Shown: piece after piece, positions 1 through 6,869 of the stretch
How the letters are laid out: each line of letters begins with the position of its first letter
Position numbering within the stretch: the first letter of the stretch is position 1
From: Methanomassiliicoccaceae archaeon
GTDB taxonomy: Archaea > Thermoplasmatota > Thermoplasmata > Methanomassiliicoccales > Methanomethylophilaceae
Reading direction: 5' to 3'
DNA length: 12,394 nt
Assembly (NCBI GenBank): GCA_031260545.1
Contig: JAIRJQ010000015.1
Location: 1 to 12,394 of the forward strand
Position numbers and translations under genes: made by a program
Notes under the pieces: generated by a model
What the model saw: only the letters and a program-made list of their open reading frames with translations
Databases searched by the model: none
Told to the model about the DNA's origin: nothing

Positions 1-57
1 TCCCATCATCAGAACGGCATCCGTGTGACCGATAACAACGATATAAACATGCCGATG
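1..57. repeat. Diverged direct repeat, copy 1
   Basis: This segment aligns without gaps to 514-570: 45 of 57 bases match by hand count, an offset of 513 bp. The best conserved blocks are ACGGCATCCG and TGACCGAT. The copies lie on either side of the minus-strand YciI-family gene. Copy 1 begins at the window edge, so the unit may extend further left. The mismatches are spread over all three codon positions in the aligned frames, so neither strand clearly behaves as coding. It could be a relic of a tandem duplication, a shared upstream control element of two neighbouring genes, or a decayed gene fragment. Confidence 0.6.
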
Positions 58-97
58 CCAAAAGATCCGTCCAAATATTATGAATTGAACGGGAACA

Positions 98-409
98 TCA
101 TTTCATTCCGTCAGGCACCATTGCAAGCATCTGATATATCTCAATTTTGTTTATTTTTTGTGCAGGGTCATTTTCCAACAGCGTACGTACTTCGTCAGCG
201 GATCCGGCAACTACGACCCCGTAACCGTATGCGCCTTTTGGATCCAGGACCGGACCTGCGATTATGCCTTGCCCGTCCTCCATCAACGCTTTCCAAAACT
301 CCGAGTGATCCTTCATGATCCTTCTTTCTTCGTCGGACATATCCGCAGGGAATGACGGACGAGGTGATGGCATTATCGCCGCGAAATACATTTTCTCTTT
401 GTTATGCAT
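98..409 (-). CDS. YciI-family (YCII-related) small protein
   Basis: This 103-residue protein has the size and pattern of the YciI-like alpha+beta fold, a family of small dimeric proteins of mostly unknown role. A conserved His lies in the segment KDHSEFW (about residues 33-39), and a conserved Asp lies in GPVLDPKGAYGYGV (about residues 52-65). Together they resemble the His-Asp pair proposed as an active site in the family. No signal peptide or membrane segment is visible. I chose the ATG at 409 because GAGG lies 8 nt upstream. An internal Met at residue 7 (MYFAAIM) is also a plausible start, because many homologues begin there. The gene stands alone on the minus strand, divergent from the methyltransferase operon, so a shared function cannot be assumed. 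Family assignment is fairly sure; the biochemical function is unknown. Confidence 0.8.
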   Translation of the reverse strand: MHNKEKMYFAAIMPSPRPSFPADMSDEERRIMKDHSEFWKALMEDGQGIIAGPVLDPKGAYGYGVVVAGSADEVRTLLENDPAQKINKIEIYQMLAMVPDGMK

Positions 410-437
410 TAGATGTGCCTCTTTTTCTATTCTGGGT

Positions 438-470
438 CATATAAGGGATGCCGCGCGGCCCTATAAAAGG
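438..470 (-). promoter_or_regulatory. Candidate promoter of the YciI-family gene
   Basis: Read on the minus strand there are two TATA-like elements. CCTTTTATAG at 470-461 would place the transcript start near 439 and leave a ~30-nt leader containing the GAGG ribosome site. CTTATATG at 445-438 would place it near 416, almost at the ATG. The first fits the visible ribosome site better. No start site can be proven from sequence. Confidence 0.45.
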
Positions 471-513
471 ACCTGTGCGTACCACCTCTTATCGCAGGCC
501 TCCGGCGATCGGA

Positions 514-570
514 TCCCGTCATCGGTACGGCATCCGCATGACCGATCATAATAATATGAACATACAGATG
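514..570. repeat. Diverged direct repeat, copy 2
   Basis: This is the partner of 1-57, lying in the 298-bp divergent region between the YciI-family gene and the methyltransferase operon. In plus frame 1 both copies can be read as a similar short peptide containing TD-N-MP-like positions, and the opposite strand also gives a similar reading. In copy 2 the plus reading stops after 28 codons and overlaps the operon TATA box, so I do not call a gene. The remainder of 410-707 holds the two divergent promoters and the leader described separately. Confidence 0.6.
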
Positions 571-597
571 CCCTGGCCTCTGTGTGTTAATAATCGC

Positions 598-609
598 TTT
601 TATATACTA
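598..609 (+). promoter_or_regulatory. TATA box of the methyltransferase operon
   Basis: TTTTATATACTA is a close match to the archaeal TATA consensus. A start about 25 nt downstream would fall near 628-630 and give a leader of roughly 78 nt before the ATG at 708. A second TATA-like string (CTATATAAGG, 683-692) lies only ~20 nt from the ATG. It would produce a leaderless transcript, but the strong ribosome site GGAGG at 697-701 argues for the upstream promoter as the main one. Confidence 0.65.
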
Positions 610-625
610 TGGGATGTGATTTGAA

Positions 626-660
626 AGTATGCATCCATCACTGTGAGATGTTGTCATACT
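626..660 (+). promoter_or_regulatory. Leader hairpin or operator-like inverted repeat
   Basis: AGTATG (626-631) pairs with CATACT (655-660). Just inside it, CATC (632-635) pairs with GATG (647-650), so a ten-base-pair stem forms with a four-base bulge (651-654) and an 11-nt loop. The loop holds the short palindrome TCACTGTGA (638-646). The element begins at the predicted transcript start, so it could be an RNA leader structure or a DNA operator. No known riboswitch class is recognised. Confidence 0.35.
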
Positions 661-707
661 GAATATCTGGCCGGACGGATGCCTATATAAGGATATGGAG
701 GCAAAAA

Positions 708-1823
708 ATGGATACAGAGATGACACCCACAAGGCGTGCTCTCGCTGCGGTCCTTGGGGGGCGAGTGGATTATATACCGCCTGCCAACCCATTGGCCCAG
801 ACGACGAATGAACTGATCGAATTTGCGAAGGCCAGCTGGCCGAAGGCGCACACCGACCCGAAGATGATGGCCGATCTTGCTGCGGCACCATGGGAGGTGT
901 GCGGTATCGAAGCTGCAAGACCGCAGTTCGACATCTCATTGGAAGCGGAGGTGCTCGGTTGTAAATTGGACTGGAACAAAGCGGACCGCCCTCCGGTGAC
1001 CGGTCCGGCGTATGCGAACCCGAAGGACATAACCTGGCCCGACGACCTCGAACAGGCCGGGCGTGTCCCGTATGTTCTCGGAGCGATCGATATACTCAGA
1101 AAAAGATATGCCGGGGATCTGCCGATAATACCTGTCATAACGGCACCGTTCACCGTCGCCGGGCATATAATTGGCGTTGAGAAACTTGTGATGATGACCG
1201 TTACCGATCCGGACGGAGCGCATGCGGCCATAAGCGCCGCGACGGATTTCTGCATCGAGTACGGAAGATTACAGACAGCATACGGAGCGCACATATTGTT
1301 CCCTGCCGATCCGTCGGCATCGGGCGATCTGATATCAGCGGAAACGTACAAGAATTTCGTGCTTCCGTATCACAAAAAATTCGCAAGAGGCGTAAGCTGC
1401 CCGAAGATACTGCATATCTGCGGGCACACTGAAAGGCTGCTGCCGCACATAAAGAAGAGCGGGATGGATTGTTTCTCATTCGATGCCCCTCCTGCATGGT
1501 ACGTCAGACAGCAATTGGGCAACGAGATGACCTGCCTCGGTTCACTGGATGTCATAGAACTTATGCCCAACGGGACCCCGCAGCAGGTGTACGACAGAAC
1601 GGTACAATGCATAAGGGAAGGCGTTGATGTTGTCGGCACGGCATGTGATGTCTCATTCGGAACGCCTCTCGATAATCTGAAAGCGTATGTAAGAGCCTGT
1701 AAAGAAACACCGGTGCTGGACTGGGATGATGCGGAAGATTGCGTAAGATCGATAGGTATCGCCAGAGCGCGTATGAAGGCTGAGAAGAAAGTTGACCTGG
1801 GGGAGATCGGCGATGCGTTCTGA
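708..1823 (+). CDS. UroD/MtaA-family corrinoid methyltransferase
   Basis: This 371-residue protein belongs to the uroporphyrinogen-decarboxylase-like methyltransferases (MtaA, MtbA, CmuA, MtvB), which are zinc TIM barrels that move methyl groups between corrinoid proteins and coenzyme M or a methyl donor. The zinc ligands are visible as His236-x-Cys238 in LHICGHT and Cys313 in GTACDV. The N-terminal half (RRALAAVLGGRVDYIP, WPKAH, GIEAAR, EVLGC) resembles the coenzyme M methyltransferases MtaA and MtbA most closely, so a cytoplasmic methyl-corrinoid:CoM role is the leading guess. About 35 residues follow the point where MtaA-type enzymes usually end. The start is the ATG with GGAGG six bases upstream. 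The downstream corrinoid gene overlaps the end by 11 nt, indicating one transcript and coupled translation. The alternative is a substrate:corrinoid methyltransferase of the same fold. Confidence 0.85.
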   Translation: MDTEMTPTRRALAAVLGGRVDYIPPANPLAQTTNELIEFAKASWPKAHTDPKMMADLAAAPWEVCGIEAARPQFDISLEAEVLGCKLDWNKADRPPVTGPAYANPKDITWPDDLEQAGRVPYVLGAIDILRKRYAGDLPIIPVITAPFTVAGHIIGVEKLVMMTVTDPDGAHAAISAATDFCIEYGRLQTAYGAHILFPADPSASGDLISAETYKNFVLPYHKKFARGVSCPKILHICGHTERLLPHIKKSGMDCFSFDAPPAWYVRQQLGNEMTCLGSLDVIELMPNGTPQQVYDRTVQCIREGVDVVGTACDVSFGTPLDNLKAYVRACKETPVLDWDDAEDCVRSIGIARARMKAEKKVDLGEIGDAF

Positions 1824-2625
1824 TATCGTTATCGAGAAAATAATCACGCTGCGTGCGAAGGACCCCAAAAGATACGAAGCGCTGATCAAAGAAGGTATGG
1901 CATGGGAGCAGGGCGAGTACGGGAAGAAGGAGAAGGAGAAAGCATCCTTAGCAAGCCTTCAGAAGGAATATTTCCCGAAGGATGCGGCATATGCGGCAAT
2001 TTCCAAAGCAGTTCTGGAAGGGAAGAGGGACGCCGTCGTGAAAGGAACGGAAGAACAGCTTTCGAAGGGAAAGGATCCCGTCGATCTTGTTTCTCATGCG
2101 CTAATGCCCGGCATCCAGGTGCAATGCGAACGTTATGATCAGGGGGACGCATACGTTCCGGATATTCTGATGTCCAACGAGGCGATGCTTGGCGGTATAA
2201 AACTGTGTCAGCAGAAGCTCGGCAATATCCCGAAAACGGGAAAGGTCATCACATTCGTCACCGAAGGGGACCTTCATGACATCGGCAAGAACATCGTGGC
2301 GGCGATAATGAGGGCGAACGGTTATGATGTCGTGGACCTGGGAAGGGATGTCCCCGCTTCCAAGGTCGTCGAAACGGCAAAGAAAGAGAATGTGCAGATG
2401 GTCTGCGGCTCTACGCTGATGAGCACCACGAAACCCGGACTTGTGGAGACGGCGAAGCTTCTTGCAAAAGAGGCGCCAAAGGTGCCGATCGCATGCGGAG
2501 GCGCCGCGGTGTCGAAACAGTTCGTGGACACCTTCGACAACGCTATATATACCAAATCGCCGTTAATAACTGTGAACACAGCGAACGGTGTGCGCGAAGG
2601 GAAGAACTGGAAAGAATACCGTTAA
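1813..2625 (+). CDS. MtaC-like methyltransferase corrinoid protein
   Basis: This 270-residue protein carries a cobalamin cofactor that accepts and donates a methyl group. After an N-terminal, charged ~50-residue region comes the helical cap domain (about residues 55-135, including YFPKD, GKDPVDLVSHALMPG and MLGGI). A B12-binding Rossmann domain follows with the base-off/His-on motif Asp153-x-His155-x-x-Gly158 (GDLHDIGKNIV), then GSTLMS and ACGGAAV near the nucleotide tail. The cap sequence resembles the methanol corrinoid protein MtaC more than the methylamine types MtmC, MtbC or MttC, by recollection only. I chose the ATG at 1813, preceded by GGGGGAG at 1799-1805, over an in-frame TTG at 1792. 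The N-terminal region looks somewhat longer than in MtaC. Its immediate partners are the overlapping methyltransferase and the RamA-like activator 51 nt downstream. Confidence 0.9.
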   Translation: MRSDIVIEKIITLRAKDPKRYEALIKEGMAWEQGEYGKKEKEKASLASLQKEYFPKDAAYAAISKAVLEGKRDAVVKGTEEQLSKGKDPVDLVSHALMPGIQVQCERYDQGDAYVPDILMSNEAMLGGIKLCQQKLGNIPKTGKVITFVTEGDLHDIGKNIVAAIMRANGYDVVDLGRDVPASKVVETAKKENVQMVCGSTLMSTTKPGLVETAKLLAKEAPKVPIACGGAAVSKQFVDTFDNAIYTKSPLITVNTANGVREGKNWKEYR

Positions 2626-2676
2626 CGCTGTCCTTTAAACCTTTTACCTAAATTTTCTTTACACAGAGGGGGCATC

Positions 2677-4260
2677 ATGCACAATGATAACGGACAGGCG
2701 ATAGCCGTTGACATCGGCACAAGCGGCATCAGAGGGCAACTGATCGATATTGTTTCGGAAAAGGTCTTGAGAACGTGCATATTCACAAGGAATCCGCTGC
2801 CGGGGCTGAACGTGATGGATCATCTGACGTTCGCAATGGACCTCGGAGTGAATATTGCGAACGATGTGCTCATTTGCGCCGTGAACGATATGATATCGCG
2901 TCTCGGGGCGGATGATCTTCGCCGCATATCCGTATGCGGCAATCCTATACAGCTGTCGATCTTTGAGGGCATTGAGATAAGGGACCTTGCGTACGCAGGG
3001 AAGAATAAATTATCATCCGAGAACGTCACACCGGCGCAGAGGAAAGGGCACATCATCAACGGAAAAAAGATGGGCCTTCCGGATGTCGATGTTATAATTC
3101 CTCCTGCGATAAAGCATGAGATCGGCGCCGATGCTTTGGCAATGATGCTCCGGACGGGATTTTTGGACGATGATGTATGCATGGTCACGGATTACGGAAC
3201 GAATGCGGAAATGGCGCTGAAGGTCGGCGATAACATATACACCGGCTCCGCGGCGGCGGGTTCCGCGCTGGAAGGCCAGCAGCTGACATCGGGGATGCTC
3301 GCCGGCCCGGGAGCGTTAAGCGATCTTGTAAGGACGCCGTCCGGATGGGTGATGAAAGTTCTTGATAGTGAACTCAATGAACAGGACGGGCCGTTGCTTA
3401 ATCTGCGCAGCCGTATGCTTAAGAAACAAGGTGTGGCGCCGAAAGGGATCACCGGGACAGGGGTGATCGCGCTGATACACGCAGGCATGTGCGACGACAT
3501 CATACACCCTCCGAAGATAAAGGACAATGAGATCGTTCTCGGAAAGAATATTGTGCTGCGGGAGGATGACCTAAAAGAAGCGGGGAAAGCGATAGGTGCG
3601 ATACGCGCCGGCCATATGACGCTTATCAAAGAGGCCGGGATCGATCCGAAGGATGTATCGACAATGTACATGGCCGGGGCGTCCGGTACGTATGTGGACC
3701 CGGTGAAAGCGAAGAACATCGGCATCATACCGCCGTATGTGAAAAGGACGATACAGGTAGGCAACACATCCCTCGGACTGGCGAGAGATCTGGCCGTAAG
3801 GCCGGAAATGATCGATGATCTTAACGACATGGTCAAAAGAATATCGGCGGAGCACATAACATTCTCATCCTCGTCTATCTTTTCTTCATTGTACATCATG
3901 GAACTTGCGTACTGGACGGAAGGTATGCCTTTGCACAGATACAGTGAGCAGCTGTCAACAATGGGCCTCGGCGGATATCTGGATGCCCGTACGTCAACGG
4001 AAGTGGAAAAACGCTGCACCAGAGACATACAGGATGTCGGAGCATCACTGGAGATGTGCGAACCGAACGTCATATTCAAAGCGTCGTGGGAATGCGATAT
4101 GTGCATGAGGTGCATCCAGACGTGCCCCGTACAGGCCCTTTCCTTTTCTGACGGCGACTTTGTGCTGAACACGGGCAGGTGTTTGGGGACCCCGTGCTAC
4201 AACTGCGAAAGGTTCTGCCCGACCGGAGAATTCAGGCAGCATCAGTTCAAACACCGATGA
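2677..4260 (+). CDS. ramA: RamA-like corrinoid protein reductive activase
   Basis: This 527-residue protein matches the size and layout of RamA, the iron-sulfur enzyme that uses ATP to reduce inactive Co(II) corrinoid proteins to Co(I). An ASKHA-type nucleotide-binding fold begins at residues 10-24 (IAVDIGTSGIRGQLID), with further parts in MVTDYGTNAEMAL, GSAAAGSALEG and MAGASGTY. The C-terminal ferredoxin-like domain has Cys473, 476, 479 and 483 (CX2CX2CX3C) and Cys502, 507, 510 and 514 (CX4CX2CX3C), predicting two [4Fe-4S] clusters. There is no N-terminal [2Fe-2S] domain, unlike the bacterial O-demethylase activators. The ATG follows AGAGGGGG with short spacing. The 51-nt gap after the corrinoid gene has T-rich stretches but no clear terminator, so co-transcription is likely. 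The gene symbol is by family; the partner is most likely the adjacent corrinoid protein. Confidence 0.88.
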   Translation: MHNDNGQAIAVDIGTSGIRGQLIDIVSEKVLRTCIFTRNPLPGLNVMDHLTFAMDLGVNIANDVLICAVNDMISRLGADDLRRISVCGNPIQLSIFEGIEIRDLAYAGKNKLSSENVTPAQRKGHIINGKKMGLPDVDVIIPPAIKHEIGADALAMMLRTGFLDDDVCMVTDYGTNAEMALKVGDNIYTGSAAAGSALEGQQLTSGMLAGPGALSDLVRTPSGWVMKVLDSELNEQDGPLLNLRSRMLKKQGVAPKGITGTGVIALIHAGMCDDIIHPPKIKDNEIVLGKNIVLREDDLKEAGKAIGAIRAGHMTLIKEAGIDPKDVSTMYMAGASGTYVDPVKAKNIGIIPPYVKRTIQVGNTSLGLARDLAVRPEMIDDLNDMVKRISAEHITFSSSSIFSSLYIMELAYWTEGMPLHRYSEQLSTMGLGGYLDARTSTEVEKRCTRDIQDVGASLEMCEPNVIFKASWECDMCMRCIQTCPVQALSFSDGDFVLNTGRCLGTPCYNCERFCPTGEFRQHQFKHR

Positions 4261-4282
4261 CCCTGCCGCATTCTCATTATCA

Positions 4283-4312
4283 GTTCCCGGTCCGTACGGG
4301 AACTTATTTTTC
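4283..4312. terminator. Terminator between convergent ramA and SDR genes
   Basis: GTTCCCG (4283-4289) and CGGGAAC (4297-4303) form a perfect seven-base-pair stem with a seven-base loop. On the plus strand it is followed directly by TTATTTTT, a good end signal for the ramA transcript. The hairpin abuts the SDR stop codon (4304-4306), so it could also serve the opposing transcript. Confidence 0.6.
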
Positions 4313-5113
4313 CATCACCCGTCTGACGAAACTGCTGTAAACTCTGAACGGCAGCAGTTTACGCAATGTGACGATGGCCTTCGACCTTCCTGCGCGGTAG
4401 CGCATCCTGCCGTTACTGTCGGTCGATGCTTTGTAGATCGTCCCGGCAATGATCTCCGGGGGCGAGCCTTTCTCTCCCCTTGCAAGAACGTTGTTCACCA
4501 CCTTTTCAGAGTAGCCGCAATATTCAGGTAACGTTTCATCATGCAGCACCGTCTTAGAACGGCCGTAGAAATCCGTCCTTATTACGCCTGGCTCTATTAA
4601 CTTTACACGTATATTGAACGGACGCAGCTCATAATGAAGCGCCTCCGAGAAACCTTCCATCCCCCATTTTGTTGCGTGGTAGAGAGATTGCAGAGGCAGT
4701 GAGACGAGGCCTGCGATAGATGATACGTTGACTATAGTTCCTGACCTTTGTTCCCTCATATGCGGCAGCATCCTTTTGGTGACATTGATCGTTCCTATAA
4801 GATTCGTGTCTATCTGATCCCTTATCTGATCGTAGGTCGCGGCCTCTAACGGACCTATTGTGTAATAGCCGGCATTGTTCACCAGTACGTCGATCATACC
4901 GAATGCAGATATTCCGCCGGTGACGGCCGCGTCTATGCTTTCCGTATCCGTCACGTCGCATCTTATCACTTTAACATTATCGAGTTCCGTAAGTTCCTTC
5001 TCTTCCTCCGGACGGCGCATCGTTGCGATGATATTCCATCCGTTCCTCTGAAATATCTTTGCTGTCTCCCTTCCGATCCCTGATGAGCTGCCGGTGATGA
5101 GAACTGTCCTCAT
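4304..5113 (-). CDS. Short-chain dehydrogenase/reductase (classical SDR)
   Basis: This 269-residue NAD(P)-dependent oxidoreductase has a complete classical SDR set: the cofactor motif TGSSSGIG (residues 7-14), NNAG (79-82), catalytic Ser in VSS (131-132), Tyr145 and Lys149 in YHATK, and the structural Asn104. Arg33-Arg34 at the end of the second strand suggests NADP(H) preference. The substrate is not evident. The open frame extends 26 residues further, to an ATG at 5191, but that extension is not SDR-like. TTATACTT at 5142-5135 lies about 26 nt before the ATG at 5113, as expected for a leaderless transcript, so I start there. It is transcribed alone, convergent with ramA and divergent from lysS. 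Family is sure; start and substrate are less so. Confidence 0.88.
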   Translation of the reverse strand: MRTVLITGSSSGIGRETAKIFQRNGWNIIATMRRPEEEKELTELDNVKVIRCDVTDTESIDAAVTGGISAFGMIDVLVNNAGYYTIGPLEAATYDQIRDQIDTNLIGTINVTKRMLPHMREQRSGTIVNVSSIAGLVSLPLQSLYHATKWGMEGFSEALHYELRPFNIRVKLIEPGVIRTDFYGRSKTVLHDETLPEYCGYSEKVVNNVLARGEKGSPPEIIAGTIYKASTDSNGRMRYRAGRSKAIVTLRKLLPFRVYSSFVRRVMEK

Positions 5114-5134
5114 GGCGGATAAAATGATCAGACG

Positions 5135-5142
5135 AAGTATAA
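5135..5142 (-). promoter_or_regulatory. TATA-like element of the SDR gene
   Basis: Read on the minus strand, TTATACTT is centred about 26 nt upstream of the ATG at 5113. No Shine-Dalgarno sequence precedes that ATG, so a leaderless mRNA is the simplest reading. The palindrome CGTTTAAACG at 5194-5203 is a second AT-rich candidate, but it does not fit either ATG as well. Confidence 0.4.
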
Positions 5143-5237
5143 CAGTATCGGCGGTCCGAAACGCTGCGAAGGGTGTGTTCTGCCTACTCATCTGCGTTTA
5201 AACGTATCCGGATAATCAGCGCATCCGACCGAAAGTC

Positions 5238-5247
5238 TATTTAATCA
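5238..5247 (+). promoter_or_regulatory. TATA box of lysS
   Basis: CTATTTAATC follows the purine-rich string GAAAGT, which resembles a BRE. It is centred about 30 nt before the lysS ATG. The sequence before the ATG (CGGATAAA) has no ribosome site, so the transcript is probably leaderless or nearly so. Confidence 0.5.
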
Positions 5248-5272
5248 TTGTATTATAATCGGCTCGGATAAA

Positions 5273-6820
5273 ATGCATTGGGCTGATGTGATAGCGGATG
5301 AGATAATCGGTAAGTGTGATAAACCGTTGATATCAACGGGAATAAGTCCGACCGGTTATATTCACGTGGGAAGTCTCAGGGAAGCGATAACCGCAGAGGC
5401 GGTAAGAAGCGCCCTGGAGAGCAAAGGATCGGATGTGAGGATGATCTATCTCATAGATTCCTTCGATCCGTTAAGGAAAAGATATGAGTTCCTTCCCGGG
5501 TCTTTTGAAGAACACGTAAAAAAGCCGATATGCAATATCCCGTGTCCGTGCGGTGAACACAAAACGTATGCAGATCATTTCATCCAGCCGTTCCTGGAAG
5601 CGAAGGACGCCATTGGTGTCAAATGCGAGATCATATGGACCCATGAACTCTATGAACAGGGTAAGTTCGCAGAGATGATCGATGCGTCATTCGCAAAACG
5701 CGACAAGGTCATTGAGATATTGACGGAAGTTTCGCAGAAGGAAAAGAATGAGAATTATGCCCCTTATACTCCGTTGTGCCCGAAATGCGGTAAATTTGTC
5801 AAACAGCCCGATTTCGATTCGTACAAATTCCCATACGTGAGTTACAAATGCGAACAATGCGGCCATGAGGGCAAAGCGGATATACGGAAAGCGGACGGTA
5901 AATTGACGTGGAGGCTTGAATGGCCGGCGAAATGGAAGATGTTCAACGTTTCGGCGGAACCGTTCGGAAAGGACCATGCGGCCGCCGGTGGTTCATATGA
6001 TACGGGATTACGGATCGTAAAAGAGATATTCGGCGGCAACGCTCCGCACCCGATACCGTACGAGTTCGTTCAGCTTAAGGGAAAGGGGCAGATGCATAAG
6101 TCCACCGGCTCGTCGGTTACCGGGATAGACGCAATAAGCATGACCCCTCCCGAAGTATTGACATATACGTTCTTACGCGTGAACCCGGAAAGGCATATCG
6201 ATTACGATTCTGAGATGGGCATACTTGATATGGCGGACGAGTACGACCGTATGGAATCGTTATTCTTCGACGGAGGCGCAACGGAGGCGGAGGAGAACGC
6301 CGTTCGTGCATACGAATTATCAAAACATAACCGCATACCGAAGAAGATGCCTCTGCACATACCGTATCGACACCTTGTGAACGTTGTTCAGATGTCCGAC
6401 GGAATTGACGGTGTCCTCGAGATACTGAAGAGGAACGGCGATTTCGATAACGCTACGGACGATGATCTGGCACGTTTGAATCAGCGTGTCTGCTGCGTAC
6501 GCTTCTGGCTGAACGGTTTTGCTCCGGATGCTGTAAAATTCTCTGTCTCTAAGAATATGCCTTCGATAAAATTATCGGATGATGAGACCGCATATCTCAA
6601 ATCTTTGATCACATCGCTTTCAGCATCGGAATGGAACGCCGAGTCCATACATCAGATCGTTTCGGAAACGGGAAAGAACTCCAAGATAGGCATGAAGGGA
6701 GGATTCCAGGCGTTGTATAAAATATTAATAAACAGAACGTCGGGTCCGAGACTCGGTCACTTCCTGGCGACGATGAAAAAGGATTTTGTGATCCAGAGAT
6801 TAAAGGAAGCGTCCGCCTGA
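5273..6820 (+). CDS. lysS: Lysyl-tRNA synthetase, class I
   Basis: This 515-residue enzyme charges tRNA-Lys with lysine at the cost of ATP and is of the archaeal class I type, unrelated to the usual class II LysRS. The HIGH-type signature is HVGS (residues 31-34) and the KMSKS-type loop is MHKSTGS (274-280). Zinc-ribbon cysteines appear at 91/93 and as pairs at 169/172 and 193/196. The region after about residue 330 is the helical anticodon-binding part, ending in the conserved-looking TSGPRLGHFL segment. Length is normal for the family. The ATG has no Shine-Dalgarno sequence but sits at the distance from a TATA box expected for leaderless translation. It is a single-gene unit between a divergent SDR and a convergent surface protein. 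No anomaly is seen. Confidence 0.95.
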   Translation: MHWADVIADEIIGKCDKPLISTGISPTGYIHVGSLREAITAEAVRSALESKGSDVRMIYLIDSFDPLRKRYEFLPGSFEEHVKKPICNIPCPCGEHKTYADHFIQPFLEAKDAIGVKCEIIWTHELYEQGKFAEMIDASFAKRDKVIEILTEVSQKEKNENYAPYTPLCPKCGKFVKQPDFDSYKFPYVSYKCEQCGHEGKADIRKADGKLTWRLEWPAKWKMFNVSAEPFGKDHAAAGGSYDTGLRIVKEIFGGNAPHPIPYEFVQLKGKGQMHKSTGSSVTGIDAISMTPPEVLTYTFLRVNPERHIDYDSEMGILDMADEYDRMESLFFDGGATEAEENAVRAYELSKHNRIPKKMPLHIPYRHLVNVVQMSDGIDGVLEILKRNGDFDNATDDDLARLNQRVCCVRFWLNGFAPDAVKFSVSKNMPSIKLSDDETAYLKSLITSLSASEWNAESIHQIVSETGKNSKIGMKGGFQALYKILINRTSGPRLGHFLATMKKDFVIQRLKEASA

Positions 6821-6839
6821 ACATTTATAAAGAATAAGA

Positions 6840-6862
6840 GAACGGCGGGAAGCCCGCCGTTC
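6840..6862. terminator. Bidirectional hairpin between lysS and the surface gene
   Basis: GAACGGCGGG (6840-6849) and CCCGCCGTTC (6853-6862) form a perfect ten-base-pair GC-rich stem with an AAG loop. It lies in the 49-bp gap between two convergent stop codons. Downstream sequence is T-rich for the plus-strand transcript (GTTATGTTTATTTC) and, on the minus strand, contains CTTATTCTTTATAAAT, so it can end both transcripts. Confidence 0.7.
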
Positions 6863-6869
6863 GTTATGT

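Noticed and set aside
25..318. Plus-strand open frame of 97 codons beginning with GTG
   Set aside because: It overlaps the well-supported YciI-family gene on the other strand, and the encoded protein shows no recognisable pattern. Only its first codons fall in the repeat.
538..624. 28-codon small open frame in the methyltransferase upstream region
   Set aside because: It runs across the predicted TATA box and lacks a ribosome site, so it would not be in the transcript.
1792..1812. TTG start seven codons upstream for the corrinoid protein
   Set aside because: The ATG at 1813 has a strong ribosome site at proper spacing, whereas no ribosome site suits the TTG.
3192..4172. 326-codon open frame antisense to ramA
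   Set aside because: It is rich in Ser, Cys and Pro with no domain pattern and lies wholly opposite a clear gene; it is a by-product of codon composition.
5114..5191. N-terminal 26-residue extension of the SDR
   Set aside because: It is not part of the SDR fold and has no ribosome site; the TATA element lies inside it.
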